Shown piece after piece: positions 1-8,091 of a stretch of 64,000 nucleotides of DNA. Source of the stretch: Paraburkholderia silviterrae (GTDB lineage Bacteria; Pseudomonadota; Gammaproteobacteria; Burkholderiales; Burkholderiaceae); NCBI RefSeq assembly GCF_004353915.1, contig NZ_SMRP01000003.1:248001-312000 (forward strand), written 5' to 3'. The stretch's first letter is position 1. Each line of letters starts with the position of its first letter. The translations under genes were made by a program, and so were the position numbers. The notes beneath the pieces are model-generated. The model saw nothing but the letters and a program-made list of their open reading frames with translations. It ran no database searches and had not been told where the DNA came from.

Positions 1-889
1 CCGTGGGGTCGGCCTGGAAGTCGGCGTAGATGTCGTCTTCGACGATGGTGAAGCCGTGTTCGCGCGCGAGCTGCAGCAGGCGGAACGCGACGGGCGGCGA
101 GACGGTCGTGCCGGTCGGGTTGTGGAACACCGTGTTGATGAAGAAGGCTCGCGGGCGATGCTGCGCGAGCAGCGCGTGCAGATGCTCGAGATCGGGGCCG
201 CTCGCCGTGCGCGTGACGCCGACGAGGCGCACGCCGTGCAGCTTCAGCAGTCCGTACAGGTTGTAGTAGCCCGGATCCTCCACGAACACGGTGTCGCCGG
301 GCTTGAGCATGTAGCGCATCAGGAGATCGAGGCCCTCGCTCGCGCCTTCGGTGATGAGGAGCTGCTGGGCGTCGACGGCGATGCCGAGCGGCGCGAGCCG
401 GTTGCGCAGATGCTCGCGCAGCGTGGCGTCGCCAAGCGGCGAGCCGTAATCGACGAGACTCGACGGGTTGGTGCGCGAGACGTGGCGGATCGCCTGGCCG
501 ATCGCCTCGATGTCGCGCCACGCCTGCGGGATCGAGCCGCTGTCGAGCTGCAGCGTCTCGCCGGGACGGTTGAGCTGGCTGAGCAGGTGGCCCGATTCGT
601 CGGCGGCGTTCGAGAGGTCGCAGGTGCCCATGCCGGACAGCCCCAGGCGCGCGTGCTCGCTCACGTAGAAGCCCGAGCCGTGCCGCGAGTCGAGGTAGCC
701 GAGCGAAACCAGCCGGTCGTAGGCCTCGATCACAGGAAAGCGGCTGATGCGGTAGTCGGCGGCGAACTGGCGGATCGAGGGCAGGCGCGCGCCCGGGTGC
801 GCGGCGCGCGAGCGGATCCACGTCTGCACGCCGGTGACGATCTGGTCGGTGAGCGGGACGCTGCTGGCGCGGTCGAGTTCGAGTTTCAT
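1..889 (-). CDS. MocR/PdxR-type regulator: GntR HTH fused to aminotransferase domain (3' end cut by window edge)
   Basis: About 296 residues are visible from the ATG at 889; the C-terminus lies beyond the left edge. Residues 1-75 form a GntR winged helix-turn-helix (ARLPSIRQFAADYRISR, then YLDSRHGSGFYVS). The rest is a fold-type I aminotransferase domain ending near VEDDIYADFQ, which carries the aspartate expected to contact the PLP ring nitrogen. The catalytic lysine would lie off the edge. MocR proteins are PLP-binding transcription factors, often autoregulated and acting on a divergent gene. The divergent partner here would be the DUF2917 gene at 2615, but an IS110 element now lies between them. 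The target pathway cannot be told from this window. Confidence 0.9.
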   Translation of the reverse strand, partial: MKLELDRASSVPLTDQIVTGVQTWIRSRAAHPGARLPSIRQFAADYRISRFPVIEAYDRLVSLGYLDSRHGSGFYVSEHARLGLSGMGTCDLSNAADESGHLLSQLNRPGETLQLDSGSIPQAWRDIEAIGQAIRHVSRTNPSSLVDYGSPLGDATLREHLRNRLAPLGIAVDAQQLLITEGASEGLDLLMRYMLKPGDTVFVEDPGYYNLYGLLKLHGVRLVGVTRTASGPDLEHLHALLAQHRPRAFFINTVFHNPTGTTVSPPVAFRLLQLAREHGFTIVEDDIYADFQADPT

Positions 890-941
890 GCGGGCCTCGC
901 TGGGATGCCGGGGGCTGCCGGGGGTGCCCCTATGTCTTTCG

Positions 942-2147
942 TCAAGCGTTAGGGGCTGACTTGGGTTGGTAAATGGTGCCATCACGCAGCATGGCGAACA
1001 GGACGTGGCAGCGTCGCCGTGCCAGTGCGATGAGGGCCTGGTTGTGGCGCTTGCCTTGCTGGATCTTGCGCGAGTAATAGGCCCGCGAGACTGGGTCTCG
1101 TAAGGCCGCGAAGGCAGAGAGGAACAAGGCTCGCTTGAGCACCTTGTTGCCCCGTCTGGATGGATGCTCGCCACGGATCGACGAGCCTGAGCGCCGGGTG
1201 ACTGGTGCCAGGCCAGCGTAGGCCGCCAGATGCGCGGCGGAGGCGAAGGCTTTATGGGCGACTTCGGTCAGGAGTCTGGCGGCGGTCCTGACGCCGACTC
1301 CAGGCATGCTGGTCAGGACCGGCCAAAGAGGGTGAGCAAGCACCAGCCGCTCAACTTCGGCGGCGATTTCGTCACGCTGCTTGCGCAAGGCGGCGAGTTG
1401 CTGGGCCAAGCGTGGCATGACGATGGTGGCGGCCTGCGTGCCGGGCACGATCACGGCTTGCTCGTTCAGCGCTTGAACGATTTCGGCCGCCAGGTTCTTG
1501 CCCATACGCGGTGCGAGCCTGGTCAGGCGGTAGGCAAGTGTCTTCTCGCTGGCAGCGGCAAGTGCGGCTGGCGACGGGTAGCGCTCAAGCAGATCGAGCA
1601 CAGCTGGATGGTCGAGGCGCGGTCCGAGAACGCGCTCGAGCGCTGGATGGATCTGGGTGAGCAAGCCGCGAATGCGGTTGCTGGTTTGAGTGACCTGAGC
1701 AGCGAGATCATCGTCGAAGCCGCACAGCATGGTGAGCTCGGCGAGTTGCTCGTCGGCCAATCGAAGCGAGCGCAGCGTATGCGGCATCGAGCGGGCGGCT
1801 TCGGCAATGATCGCAGCATCGCGGGCATCGGTCTTGGCTTCGCCTGCATGCAAATCGGCGATGCGGCGCATGGCCAGTCCCGGCAGATAGGCGACGAGTA
1901 CGCCTTCAGCTCGGGCGACGGCCACTGGAAGCGCGCCGATGGTGGAAGGCTGATCGACGACGAACAGGAGTCGACCGTGAGTCTTGAGTTCCGCGATGAG
2001 GGCACGCAGCTTGACCTCATCGTTGGGTAGCGCCTTGTTGTACAGACGCTTGCCGTTTCGATCGAGTGCGACGGCGTGATGCTGGCCTTTACCGACATCG
2101 ACGCCGACGAAGACATCGACGGCATCACGTTGTTGTGTGTCTTGCAT
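942..2147 (-). CDS. IS110-family transposase
   Basis: The product is 401 residues, normal for the family. The N-terminal DEDD (RuvC-like) domain begins VFVGVDVGKGQHH and continues with VVDQPS and KTDARDA, which supply the acidic residues. The C-terminal Tnp20 domain has MPGVGVRTAARLL, then YAGLAPVTRRSGSSI and GNKVLKRALF; the serine cluster holds the expected nucleophile. I chose the ATG at 2147 (MQDTQQRDAVDVF); an in-frame ATG at 2204 would add 19 residues lying in the non-coding end. The frame is intact with no stop or frameshift, so the element may be active. IS110 recombinases use an RNA encoded in the element to choose the target site. Confidence 0.95.
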   Translation of the reverse strand: MQDTQQRDAVDVFVGVDVGKGQHHAVALDRNGKRLYNKALPNDEVKLRALIAELKTHGRLLFVVDQPSTIGALPVAVARAEGVLVAYLPGLAMRRIADLHAGEAKTDARDAAIIAEAARSMPHTLRSLRLADEQLAELTMLCGFDDDLAAQVTQTSNRIRGLLTQIHPALERVLGPRLDHPAVLDLLERYPSPAALAAASEKTLAYRLTRLAPRMGKNLAAEIVQALNEQAVIVPGTQAATIVMPRLAQQLAALRKQRDEIAAEVERLVLAHPLWPVLTSMPGVGVRTAARLLTEVAHKAFASAAHLAAYAGLAPVTRRSGSSIRGEHPSRRGNKVLKRALFLSAFAALRDPVSRAYYSRKIQQGKRHNQALIALARRRCHVLFAMLRDGTIYQPKSAPNA

Positions 2148-2189
2148 CGCAGTTTGTGCAGAGTAAACGGATTGGCCTGCAACAACGGT

Positions 2190-2375
2190 GGCAAGTCTCG
2201 GCATCCACGTTACGGACGGCGTCGGGATATCCCGGCCAAACCCCTATCAGCGATCACCAGCCACCCACCAGGCCCGGCGACAACACCCCCCGGATCATGA
2301 CTGCGACTGGGGGCGGGAATCATACCGGGCCTGGCTGGCCAAAGCCCCGATTATCGGGGCAGGAATATAGTAACG
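2190..2375 (-). ncRNA. Predicted IS110 bridge RNA (seekRNA) region
   Basis: Read on the minus strand this segment has three hairpins in order. The first is a short stem with arms of GCCCCGAT around a single base (2344-2360). The second is a 10-bp perfect stem, CCAGGCCCGG with CCGGGCCTGG (2325-2334 with 2268-2277), closing a 47-nt loop. The third is a CGGGATATCCCG palindrome (2224-2235). A 5' stem-loop followed by large internal-loop stems in the transposase 5' non-coding end is the known layout of IS110 bridge RNAs. Guide assignments and transcript ends are not established here. Confidence 0.45.
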
Positions 2376-2447
2376 GGGCTCGGGTTGCCGCCTGGCTATT
2401 GCCTGGTCGTTGCTGGAGGGCTGCGATCAAGTGTCCGGTTTTTCGAC

Positions 2448-2482
2448 TGCACAGTTCCGCATGAACTGTTCGGAACTGTGCA
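2448..2482. promoter_or_regulatory. Operator-like inverted repeat upstream of DUF2917 gene
   Basis: There is a perfect 11-bp inverted repeat: TGCACAGTTCC (2448-2458) and GGAACTGTGCA (2472-2482). A GAACTGTTC element sits in the spacer (2463-2471), so AACTGT half-sites occur as both direct and inverted copies. Multiple half-sites are typical of MocR/GntR operators. It lies about 130 bp before the DUF2917 start and is the natural candidate site for the MocR regulator at 1-889. Assignment to that regulator is inference. Confidence 0.5.
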
Positions 2483-2614
2483 TGGGATCGCTTCACGCTG
2501 ACGGCAATAATGCGCTAACCGGGAAGGCCCTTCAAGCCGCTTCTTCACGCGATTTGGCGCGCGTTGGAGGTGGCCTGGGCGCTGACCCGCAAGTCATCAG
2601 CAAGGAGCACGGCA

Positions 2615-2989
2615 ATGCGCGAAATCCGTATTTTCGAACTTGAGCATGGCGAGCCCGCCGAGACCTGGCGGCTCGCGCAAGCAATGCAACTGCACGTGAG
2701 CGAAGGCGAGCTCTGGCTCACGCTCGGCGGCGACGCCGACGATTACTGGTTGCGCGCCGGCGAGTCGATTCGTCTCGAGGCCGGTGCGCGCGTTTGCCTG
2801 AGCGCGGGGCGCGTGGGCGCGCGCTTCGTGCTTGCGCAAGGCGGTGCCTCGGCAAGCGAGGGGCGCGACATGCCTGCGGTAGTGCCGCCGGCGCGCGCCC
2901 AGACGACGGCGGGGCTCGCGGGACGGCTCGCGCAGGCGCTGCGCGAGCGTTCGGCGCGGTTGCAGTGGGGCGTGCACGCGCCAGGTTGA
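2615..2989 (+). CDS. DUF2917 domain protein
   Basis: The product is 124 residues, start set by an AAGGAG ribosome-binding site at 2602-2607. It has the DUF2917 pattern: RLAQAMQLHVSEGELWLT, then DDYWLRAGESIRLEAG and CLSAGR, a short beta-rich cupin-like fold. Function is unknown in the family. It has no signal peptide or membrane segment; the last 40 residues are Ala/Arg-rich. It was probably divergent from the MocR-type regulator before the IS110 insertion, and its own promoter with the inverted repeat at 2448-2482 seems intact. Confidence 0.85.
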   Translation: MREIRIFELEHGEPAETWRLAQAMQLHVSEGELWLTLGGDADDYWLRAGESIRLEAGARVCLSAGRVGARFVLAQGGASASEGRDMPAVVPPARAQTTAGLAGRLAQALRERSARLQWGVHAPG

Positions 2990-3108
2990 GCCGAATCGAT
3001 TGAGCCGCTGTGGAAGGCGGCGTTGCCAGCCGCTAAACCGTTGCCCCGCGCGGATGCACCGCGCAGGCGATTGCGCGGACCGGCTGCGCGTCGCGCCACG
3101 TACACGCC

Positions 3109-4353
3109 TCAACCCGCGTCGCCGAGTTCGCCTACATAGCGCGCGCGTGGCCGGATCAGCCGGCCATCGGCGTTCTGCTCCAGCGCGTGAGCGATCCAGC
3201 CCGTCACGCGCGCCGCCGCGAAAAGCGTGAACGCCGCGCCGCGCGGCAATGCAAGCACGCGCTCGATGGCTGCGAGCGCATAGTCGAGCGTGGGCCGCGC
3301 GCCGGTCGCTTGCGCCACGGCGTGCGCGAGCGCATCGACTTCGTCCATCGGCGAGCGGGCGCTCGCGTGCTGCGCGAGCATGTCGAGCAACAGCCGCGCG
3401 CGCGGATCGCCTTCCGGATAGAGCGGATGCCCGAAGCCGGGCAGCTTTGGTGTCGCGCCGAGCTCGTCTCCCGCGAGCCGCTCGCCTAGATAGCGGTGCA
3501 GATCGTCCGCGTGCGCGGCTTCTTCGAAGAGCGCCGCCACGCGCGCGGTTTCGCCGCCATGGCGCGGGCCGCCGAGCGCGGCGAGTCCGCCCGCCGCCGC
3601 GCCGAACAGGTGCATGCCCGTCGAGGTGATGCAGCGCACTGCGAACGTCGAGGCGTTGAGCTCGTGATCCGCGCACAGCACGAGCGCCGCGCGCAGCAGC
3701 TCGGCCTGCGTGCGCGAGCGCACGCCCCAGGCATGCGCGAGCTGGCGGTGCAGCGGCTCGCTGGAAGGGGCCGCACAAATCAGCGCCGCAGCCAGCAGGC
3801 GCATGAGTTGCGCACCCGTATCGAGCTGCGCGTCGCGGCCCTGCGCCCAGATGCGCGGCATTTGCGCGGCTGCGGCCGGCAACAGCACGAGCGCGCGTTC
3901 GAGCGGGGAATGCGCGCTCCAGAGCTTGAGCCACGCCGACCATTGCGCGACGGCGATCGGCGCCGCGCCTGCTTCCAGCACGCGGCGCGGCGAGCAGCCC
4001 CAGAGCAGCGCCGCGACCTCTTCGAGCGAGGCGTGGCGCGCGAGCGCGACGGCGTCCTGGCCGCGATAGAAGAGCTTGCCGTCCGCAATCAGCGTGATCG
4101 ACGATTCGAGCACCGGCACGCCCCAATCCAGTACCTTCTGCGCGACCTTGCCCGCGCGTTTGCCGTCGGCCTTGCGGCGCGCGAGGCGGCGCACTTCGGC
4201 GGCGGCGTAGCGGCGCGATTGCGGTCCGGCACCCTCGGCGGCATCGCCCGCGGGCGACGAGCTGAGCATGCCGCGGCTCACATAGGCGTAAAGCGTGGCC
4301 CGGCTGATGCCGAGCGCAGCGGCGGCTTCGGCCGCGGTCATATAGCTGGGCAT
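3109..4353 (-). CDS. Citrate synthase family protein with N-terminal helix-turn-helix
   Basis: The product is 414 residues. Residues 1-35 are a MerR/AlpA-like helix-turn-helix (AAALGISRATLYAYVSRG), followed by a linker and a citrate synthase fold from about residue 90. Catalytic-site residues are kept: the histidine in DHELNASTF, the histidine in GPRHGGET and the aspartate in TLDYALA, with the late arginine in RVTGWIAHALEQ. The usual GFGHRVY is GFGHPLYP here. It may condense or cleave an acyl-CoA/oxaloacetate-type substrate, or act as a metabolite-sensing regulator; the HTH suggests DNA binding. It is divergent from a CoA-transferase. An ATG four codons downstream (4341) is an alternative start. 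Confidence 0.88.
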   Translation of the reverse strand: MPSYMTAAEAAAALGISRATLYAYVSRGMLSSSPAGDAAEGAGPQSRRYAAAEVRRLARRKADGKRAGKVAQKVLDWGVPVLESSITLIADGKLFYRGQDAVALARHASLEEVAALLWGCSPRRVLEAGAAPIAVAQWSAWLKLWSAHSPLERALVLLPAAAAQMPRIWAQGRDAQLDTGAQLMRLLAAALICAAPSSEPLHRQLAHAWGVRSRTQAELLRAALVLCADHELNASTFAVRCITSTGMHLFGAAAGGLAALGGPRHGGETARVAALFEEAAHADDLHRYLGERLAGDELGATPKLPGFGHPLYPEGDPRARLLLDMLAQHASARSPMDEVDALAHAVAQATGARPTLDYALAAIERVLALPRGAAFTLFAAARVTGWIAHALEQNADGRLIRPRARYVGELGDAG

Positions 4354-4380
4354 GGTGGCGCGCCTCGTGAAACCGGATAA

Positions 4381-4416
4381 ATCGATCTATATTGATCATC
4401 ATAATCAAGATTGATC
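4381..4416. promoter_or_regulatory. TTGAT-box cluster between divergent HTH-citrate synthase and CoA-transferase
   Basis: This AT-rich block carries TTGAT (4392-4396), ATCAA (4404-4408) and TTGAT (4411-4415), so inverted and direct copies spaced by a few bases. It lies 28 bp from the start of the HTH-citrate synthase and 60 bp from the CoA-transferase start. It is a candidate shared operator, perhaps for the HTH protein itself. No experimental consensus is known to me. Confidence 0.35.
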
Positions 4417-4475
4417 CGACTGCAGCCAGGCTCTTACCCTTGTTGCATCTCCCTAAAGCCAACAGGACGCACGTC

Positions 4476-5969
4476 ATGACACCCCGCGACGCGCTCGAAC
4501 ACCTCTGGATGCTGGCCCATCCCCACGACAGCGCCGCAGACCACATGGCGGCGCTCGGCTCGATCGACATCGGCGGCGACGATCCCGGCCTGCCTTCGGT
4601 GTTTCGCGTCGGCACACTGGCGGCGGCGAGCATCGGCGCGGCGGGGCTGGCGGCGGCGCGCTTTCACCGCTTGCGTGGCGGCGCCGAACAGCGCGTCGGC
4701 ATCGACGTGCGCCGTGCGCTCGCGGCGTTTCGCAGCGAGCGCTATCTGAGCGTCGACGGCGGCGCGCCGTTCGAACTGCGCCATCCTGTGACGGGCTACT
4801 TCGAAACGCGCGATGGCCGCTGGGTTCAGCTGCACGCGAACTTCGCACACCATTTGCACGGCATCCTGCGCGTGCTCGGCTGCGGCGAGAGCCGCGACGA
4901 CGTTGCGCGCGCGATCCGCACCCACTGGGACGGCGCCGCGCTCGACGAGGCGCTCGCACAGGCGGGTCTCTGCGCGGCGCTCGTGCGCACGCCGCGCGAA
5001 TGGGCCGCGCACGAGCAGGCGCGGGCCGTGGCGGGCCTGCCGCTCTTCGAGATCGAGCGCATCGGCGATGTCACCGATAGCGGGGGTGGCGCAGCGAGCG
5101 CGCCGAAGGCCGGCGCGCGGCCGCTCGAAGGCGTGCGCGTGCTCGACCTCACGCGCATCATCGCGGGCCCGGTGGCGGGGCGCGTGCTCGCGCATCATGG
5201 CGCCGACGTCTTGCTCGTCAACGGTGCGCATCTGCCGAACATCGCGCCGCTCGTGATCGACAACGGGCGCGGCAAGCGCTCGGCCACGCTCGATCTGCGC
5301 GAGGCCGCGGACCGTGCGCAATTGCACGCACTCGTGCGCGACGCCGATGTGTTCCTGCAGGGCTACCGCCCCGGCGCGCTGGCGGCGCACGGCTTCGCGC
5401 CCGAGGCACTCGCGCGCGAGCGGCCCGGCATCGTGTGCGTGTCGATTTGTGCGTACTCGCATCGCGGACCGTGGCGCGAGCGGCGCGGTTTCGACAGCCT
5501 CGTGCAGTCGGCGAGCGGGATCGTCTGGACCGAGAGCGTGGCGGCGGCGCATGGCGGCGCGATGCCGGCCGCGCAGGACGATGCGCCGGCCCGTGGGTCT
5601 TTCGTCGGCATGCCTTTCGATGTGCCGCGTGCGCTGCCTTGCCAGGCGCTAGATCATGCCACCGGCTACCTGGCCGCGTTCGGCGCGATGGTCGCGCTCG
5701 CGCGGCGCGCTCAGGAGGGCGGAAGCTGGCACGTGCGCGTGTCGCTCGCGCAGACGGGCCGCTGGCTGCAGACGATGGGCACGCTCGCAGAAGGCCAGCG
5801 CGCGCCCGACCTGCGTGCGCAGGACCTTGCCGATTGCCTCGAAGAGTCGGATACGCCGTTCGGCCGCGTGCGCGCCGTGGCGCCCGCCGAGCGGCTCGAA
5901 CGCACGCCGGCGTTCTATGCGCGCCCGAGCGTGCCGATCGGGACCGATGCCGCGCAATGGGCTGGGTGA
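4476..5969 (+). CDS. Family III CoA-transferase (CaiB/BaiF type)
   Basis: The product is 497 residues. Residues from about 205 on match the N-terminal part of family III CoA-transferases (GVRVLDLTRIIAGPVAGR, then GADVLLVNG, DVFLQGYRPGAL). The probable catalytic aspartate is in CQALDHATGYLAAFGAM. The first 200 residues (GYFETRDGRWVQLHANF) look like the C-terminal part of the same family, so the order appears permuted or partly duplicated. The enzyme would move CoA between acyl-CoA and a free acid. Start chosen at MTPRDALEHLW; earlier in-frame codons lie in the TTGAT operator region. It is divergent from the HTH-citrate synthase, and the two probably act on one substrate family. Confidence 0.85.
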   Translation: MTPRDALEHLWMLAHPHDSAADHMAALGSIDIGGDDPGLPSVFRVGTLAAASIGAAGLAAARFHRLRGGAEQRVGIDVRRALAAFRSERYLSVDGGAPFELRHPVTGYFETRDGRWVQLHANFAHHLHGILRVLGCGESRDDVARAIRTHWDGAALDEALAQAGLCAALVRTPREWAAHEQARAVAGLPLFEIERIGDVTDSGGGAASAPKAGARPLEGVRVLDLTRIIAGPVAGRVLAHHGADVLLVNGAHLPNIAPLVIDNGRGKRSATLDLREAADRAQLHALVRDADVFLQGYRPGALAAHGFAPEALARERPGIVCVSICAYSHRGPWRERRGFDSLVQSASGIVWTESVAAAHGGAMPAAQDDAPARGSFVGMPFDVPRALPCQALDHATGYLAAFGAMVALARRAQEGGSWHVRVSLAQTGRWLQTMGTLAEGQRAPDLRAQDLADCLEESDTPFGRVRAVAPAERLERTPAFYARPSVPIGTDAAQWAG

Positions 5970-6093
5970 GGTGGCGTGAGAACGCGCGAAGGAGCGCGAG
6001 GTGGAGCGAGTTGGCGTAACTGCCGATTTGAAACCGTTCGGAGGCGCGGCACGCACTCACGCGCGCCGCCTGGCTCCGTTGCTTCTTCGTCAC

Positions 6094-6840
6094 TTATTTG
6101 CGCAGCTCGGCGACGAAGTCGTAGTAGTCGTTGCGGCAGTAGGTATCGGTGAGCTCGATGGCGCGCTGATCGGCGGTATAGCCCACGCGCGTGATGAGCA
6201 GCAGCGCCTCGTTCGGCGCGATGCTCATCTGCCGCGCGATCTCCTCGCTCGCGTTCACGGCGCGAAAGTGCTGCAGCGCGCGCACGATCGCGAGGCCGCG
6301 CTGCTCGAGAAAGCTGTAGAGCGAATCGCCGATGGCGCCCGGATCGGGGATCAGCGCGGCGGGGAAGGTCGAGTTCTCGACGGCCATGACGATGCCATCG
6401 GCCAGGCGCAGACGCTTCAGGCGCGTCACGGCCGCGGCGGGGGAGAGGCCGAGCTGGATCACCTCGTCGCGGCTGGCGGGCTGGATCTCGCGCGAGAGCC
6501 AGCGCGAGCTCGGCGTGAAGCCGCGCTGGCGCAGCATCTCGCTGAAGCTCGTGAGACGCGAGAGCGGATCTTCGTAGCGCGGCGTGATGAAGCTGCCGGC
6601 GCCCTGGGTGCGGCGGATCATGCCTTGCTCGACCAGCAGCGCGATGGCCTTGCGCGCGGTGATGCGCGAGACGCCTAGCGCATCGGCAAGCACGCGCTCG
6701 GAGGGCAGCGCCTCGCCGGCGGCCCAGCGGTTTTCGTGAATCGCATCGCTCAGCTTGCGCGCGAGCTGCAGATAGAGCGGCGTGTCGTTGTCCGGGTCCG
6801 GGCGCAGGCCGCGCCAGCGGTCTTCCGTGGAAGCGTTCAT
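6094..6840 (-). CDS. GntR family transcriptional regulator with UTRA domain
   Basis: The product is 248 residues. It has a GntR winged helix at about 20-90 (LPSERVLADALGVSRITARK, QGAGSFI) and a UTRA effector domain at about 100-245. It is of the HutC/NagR/DasR type, which usually senses a sugar phosphate or amino-acid derivative. No nag, hut or sugar-transport genes are next to it, so the target is unclear. It is divergent from the aldo/keto reductase with about 156 bp between the starts. Confidence 0.9.
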   Translation of the reverse strand: MNASTEDRWRGLRPDPDNDTPLYLQLARKLSDAIHENRWAAGEALPSERVLADALGVSRITARKAIALLVEQGMIRRTQGAGSFITPRYEDPLSRLTSFSEMLRQRGFTPSSRWLSREIQPASRDEVIQLGLSPAAAVTRLKRLRLADGIVMAVENSTFPAALIPDPGAIGDSLYSFLEQRGLAIVRALQHFRAVNASEEIARQMSIAPNEALLLITRVGYTADQRAIELTDTYCRNDYYDFVAELRK

Positions 6841-6996
6841 GGGAGGCAGGCGTGAGAGGCGAACGGCAATTTTATGTCATAGGCGGCGTGGCGAGGAAAT
6901 GATGGGCTTACTCGTCGACGCATGACCCCGCGCCGCGCAAGGCGATACACTGGCCGTTCGCTGCAAGCGCAGATTTTGCATGGGACCGAAAAGTAC

Positions 6997-7842
6997 ATGA
7001 CCACTGAAATTGCCAGTATCGCGCTGCCCGGTGGCGAGCGTATCGCGAAGCTCGGGCAGGGCACGTGGGAAATGGCTGAGCGCGCGTCGCGCCGCGCCGA
7101 CGAGATCGCCGCGCTGCGCGAGGGCGTCGCGCTCGGCATGACGCTCATCGACACCGCCGAAATGTACGGCGACGGCGCGACCGAAACGCTTGTTGGCGAA
7201 GCGCTGCAAGGATTGCGCGAGGACGTGTTTCTCGTGAGCAAGGTGTATCCGCACAATGCGAGCCGGCGCGGCGTCGAGCGGGCCTGCGAAGCCAGCCTGA
7301 AGCGCCTGAACACCGACCGGCTCGATCTGTATCTGCTGCACTGGCGCGGCGGCGTGCCGCTCGAGGAGACGGTGCAGGGATTCGAGGCGCTCGTGCGCGC
7401 GGGCAAGATCCGCTACTGGGGCGTGAGCAACTTCGATACCGAAGACATGGAGGAGCTCTTCGAGGTCCCGGGCGGCGACGCCTGCGCGATCAACGAGATT
7501 CTCTACAACGTCGCGCGGCGCGGCCCCGAGTACGATCTGCTGCCCTGGAGCGGCGCCCACGGCATGCCGTTGATGGCGTATAGCCCTGTCGATCATGCGC
7601 GTTTGCCCAAGCGCTCGCCGCTCGACGACATCGCGGCCCGGCATGGCGTGTCGATTTATCAGGTGGCGCTTGCGTGGGTGCTGCGCCAGCCCGATGTCTG
7701 CGCGATTCCGAAGGCGGGGCGCGTCGATCACGTGCGCGACAATCGCGCCGCCCTTGATCTGGTGCTGAGCACCGAGGACCACGCGGCGCTGGACGCGTAC
7801 TTCAAGCCGCCGCGCAGCAAACGGCCGCTGGAGATGCTGTAG
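6997..7842 (+). CDS. Aldo/keto reductase
   Basis: The product is 281 residues, a TIM-barrel NADPH-dependent oxidoreductase. The catalytic tetrad is visible: Asp and Tyr in DTAEMYGDG, Lys in VSKVYPH and His in LYLLHWRGG. The cofactor-site region IPKAGRVDHVRDN is near the C-terminus. I chose the ATG at 6997 (MTTEIASIALPGG), because the preceding in-frame residues (RRARRYTGRS) look non-coding. Substrate unknown; such proteins reduce small aldehydes or ketones. A GntR/UTRA regulator is divergent and could control it. Confidence 0.92.
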   Translation: MTTEIASIALPGGERIAKLGQGTWEMAERASRRADEIAALREGVALGMTLIDTAEMYGDGATETLVGEALQGLREDVFLVSKVYPHNASRRGVERACEASLKRLNTDRLDLYLLHWRGGVPLEETVQGFEALVRAGKIRYWGVSNFDTEDMEELFEVPGGDACAINEILYNVARRGPEYDLLPWSGAHGMPLMAYSPVDHARLPKRSPLDDIAARHGVSIYQVALAWVLRQPDVCAIPKAGRVDHVRDNRAALDLVLSTEDHAALDAYFKPPRSKRPLEML

Positions 7843-8091
7843 CGCGCACGAGGGCAGCCGAAGGCAAGCGGGGGATGCGGGCCGCCGTTGCACGTTTTGC
7901 TGATTCGGAAAAGGCGCAGCCGGATCGCGAGTGACTGGAGTGCGCGGAGTGCGCGACAGGCTTCCGGCCAGCGGCGGCGGCGCCCGGCCGGGGGACCGGG
8001 ACGTCGCCGCCGTTGCAGCCTGGAATGACGCGACCGGCCGTCGCGCCAATTCGGGGTGGTTGCGGCGGCAAGTTCGCACCGCCGTGCGCGC

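Larger units (their letters stand above)
925..2400 (-). mobile_element. IS110-family insertion element (ends approximate)
   Basis: The element contains an IS110 transposase, a very short region beyond its stop (about 50 bp to the next gene start) and a long non-coding region before its start (about 200-250 bp). That asymmetry fits the IS110 subgroup rather than IS1111. IS110 elements lack conventional terminal inverted repeats and target-site duplications, so I cannot set exact ends. The limits given are bounded by the flanking regulator start at 889 and the operator-like repeat at 2448. It separates a divergent gene pair. Confidence 0.6.
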
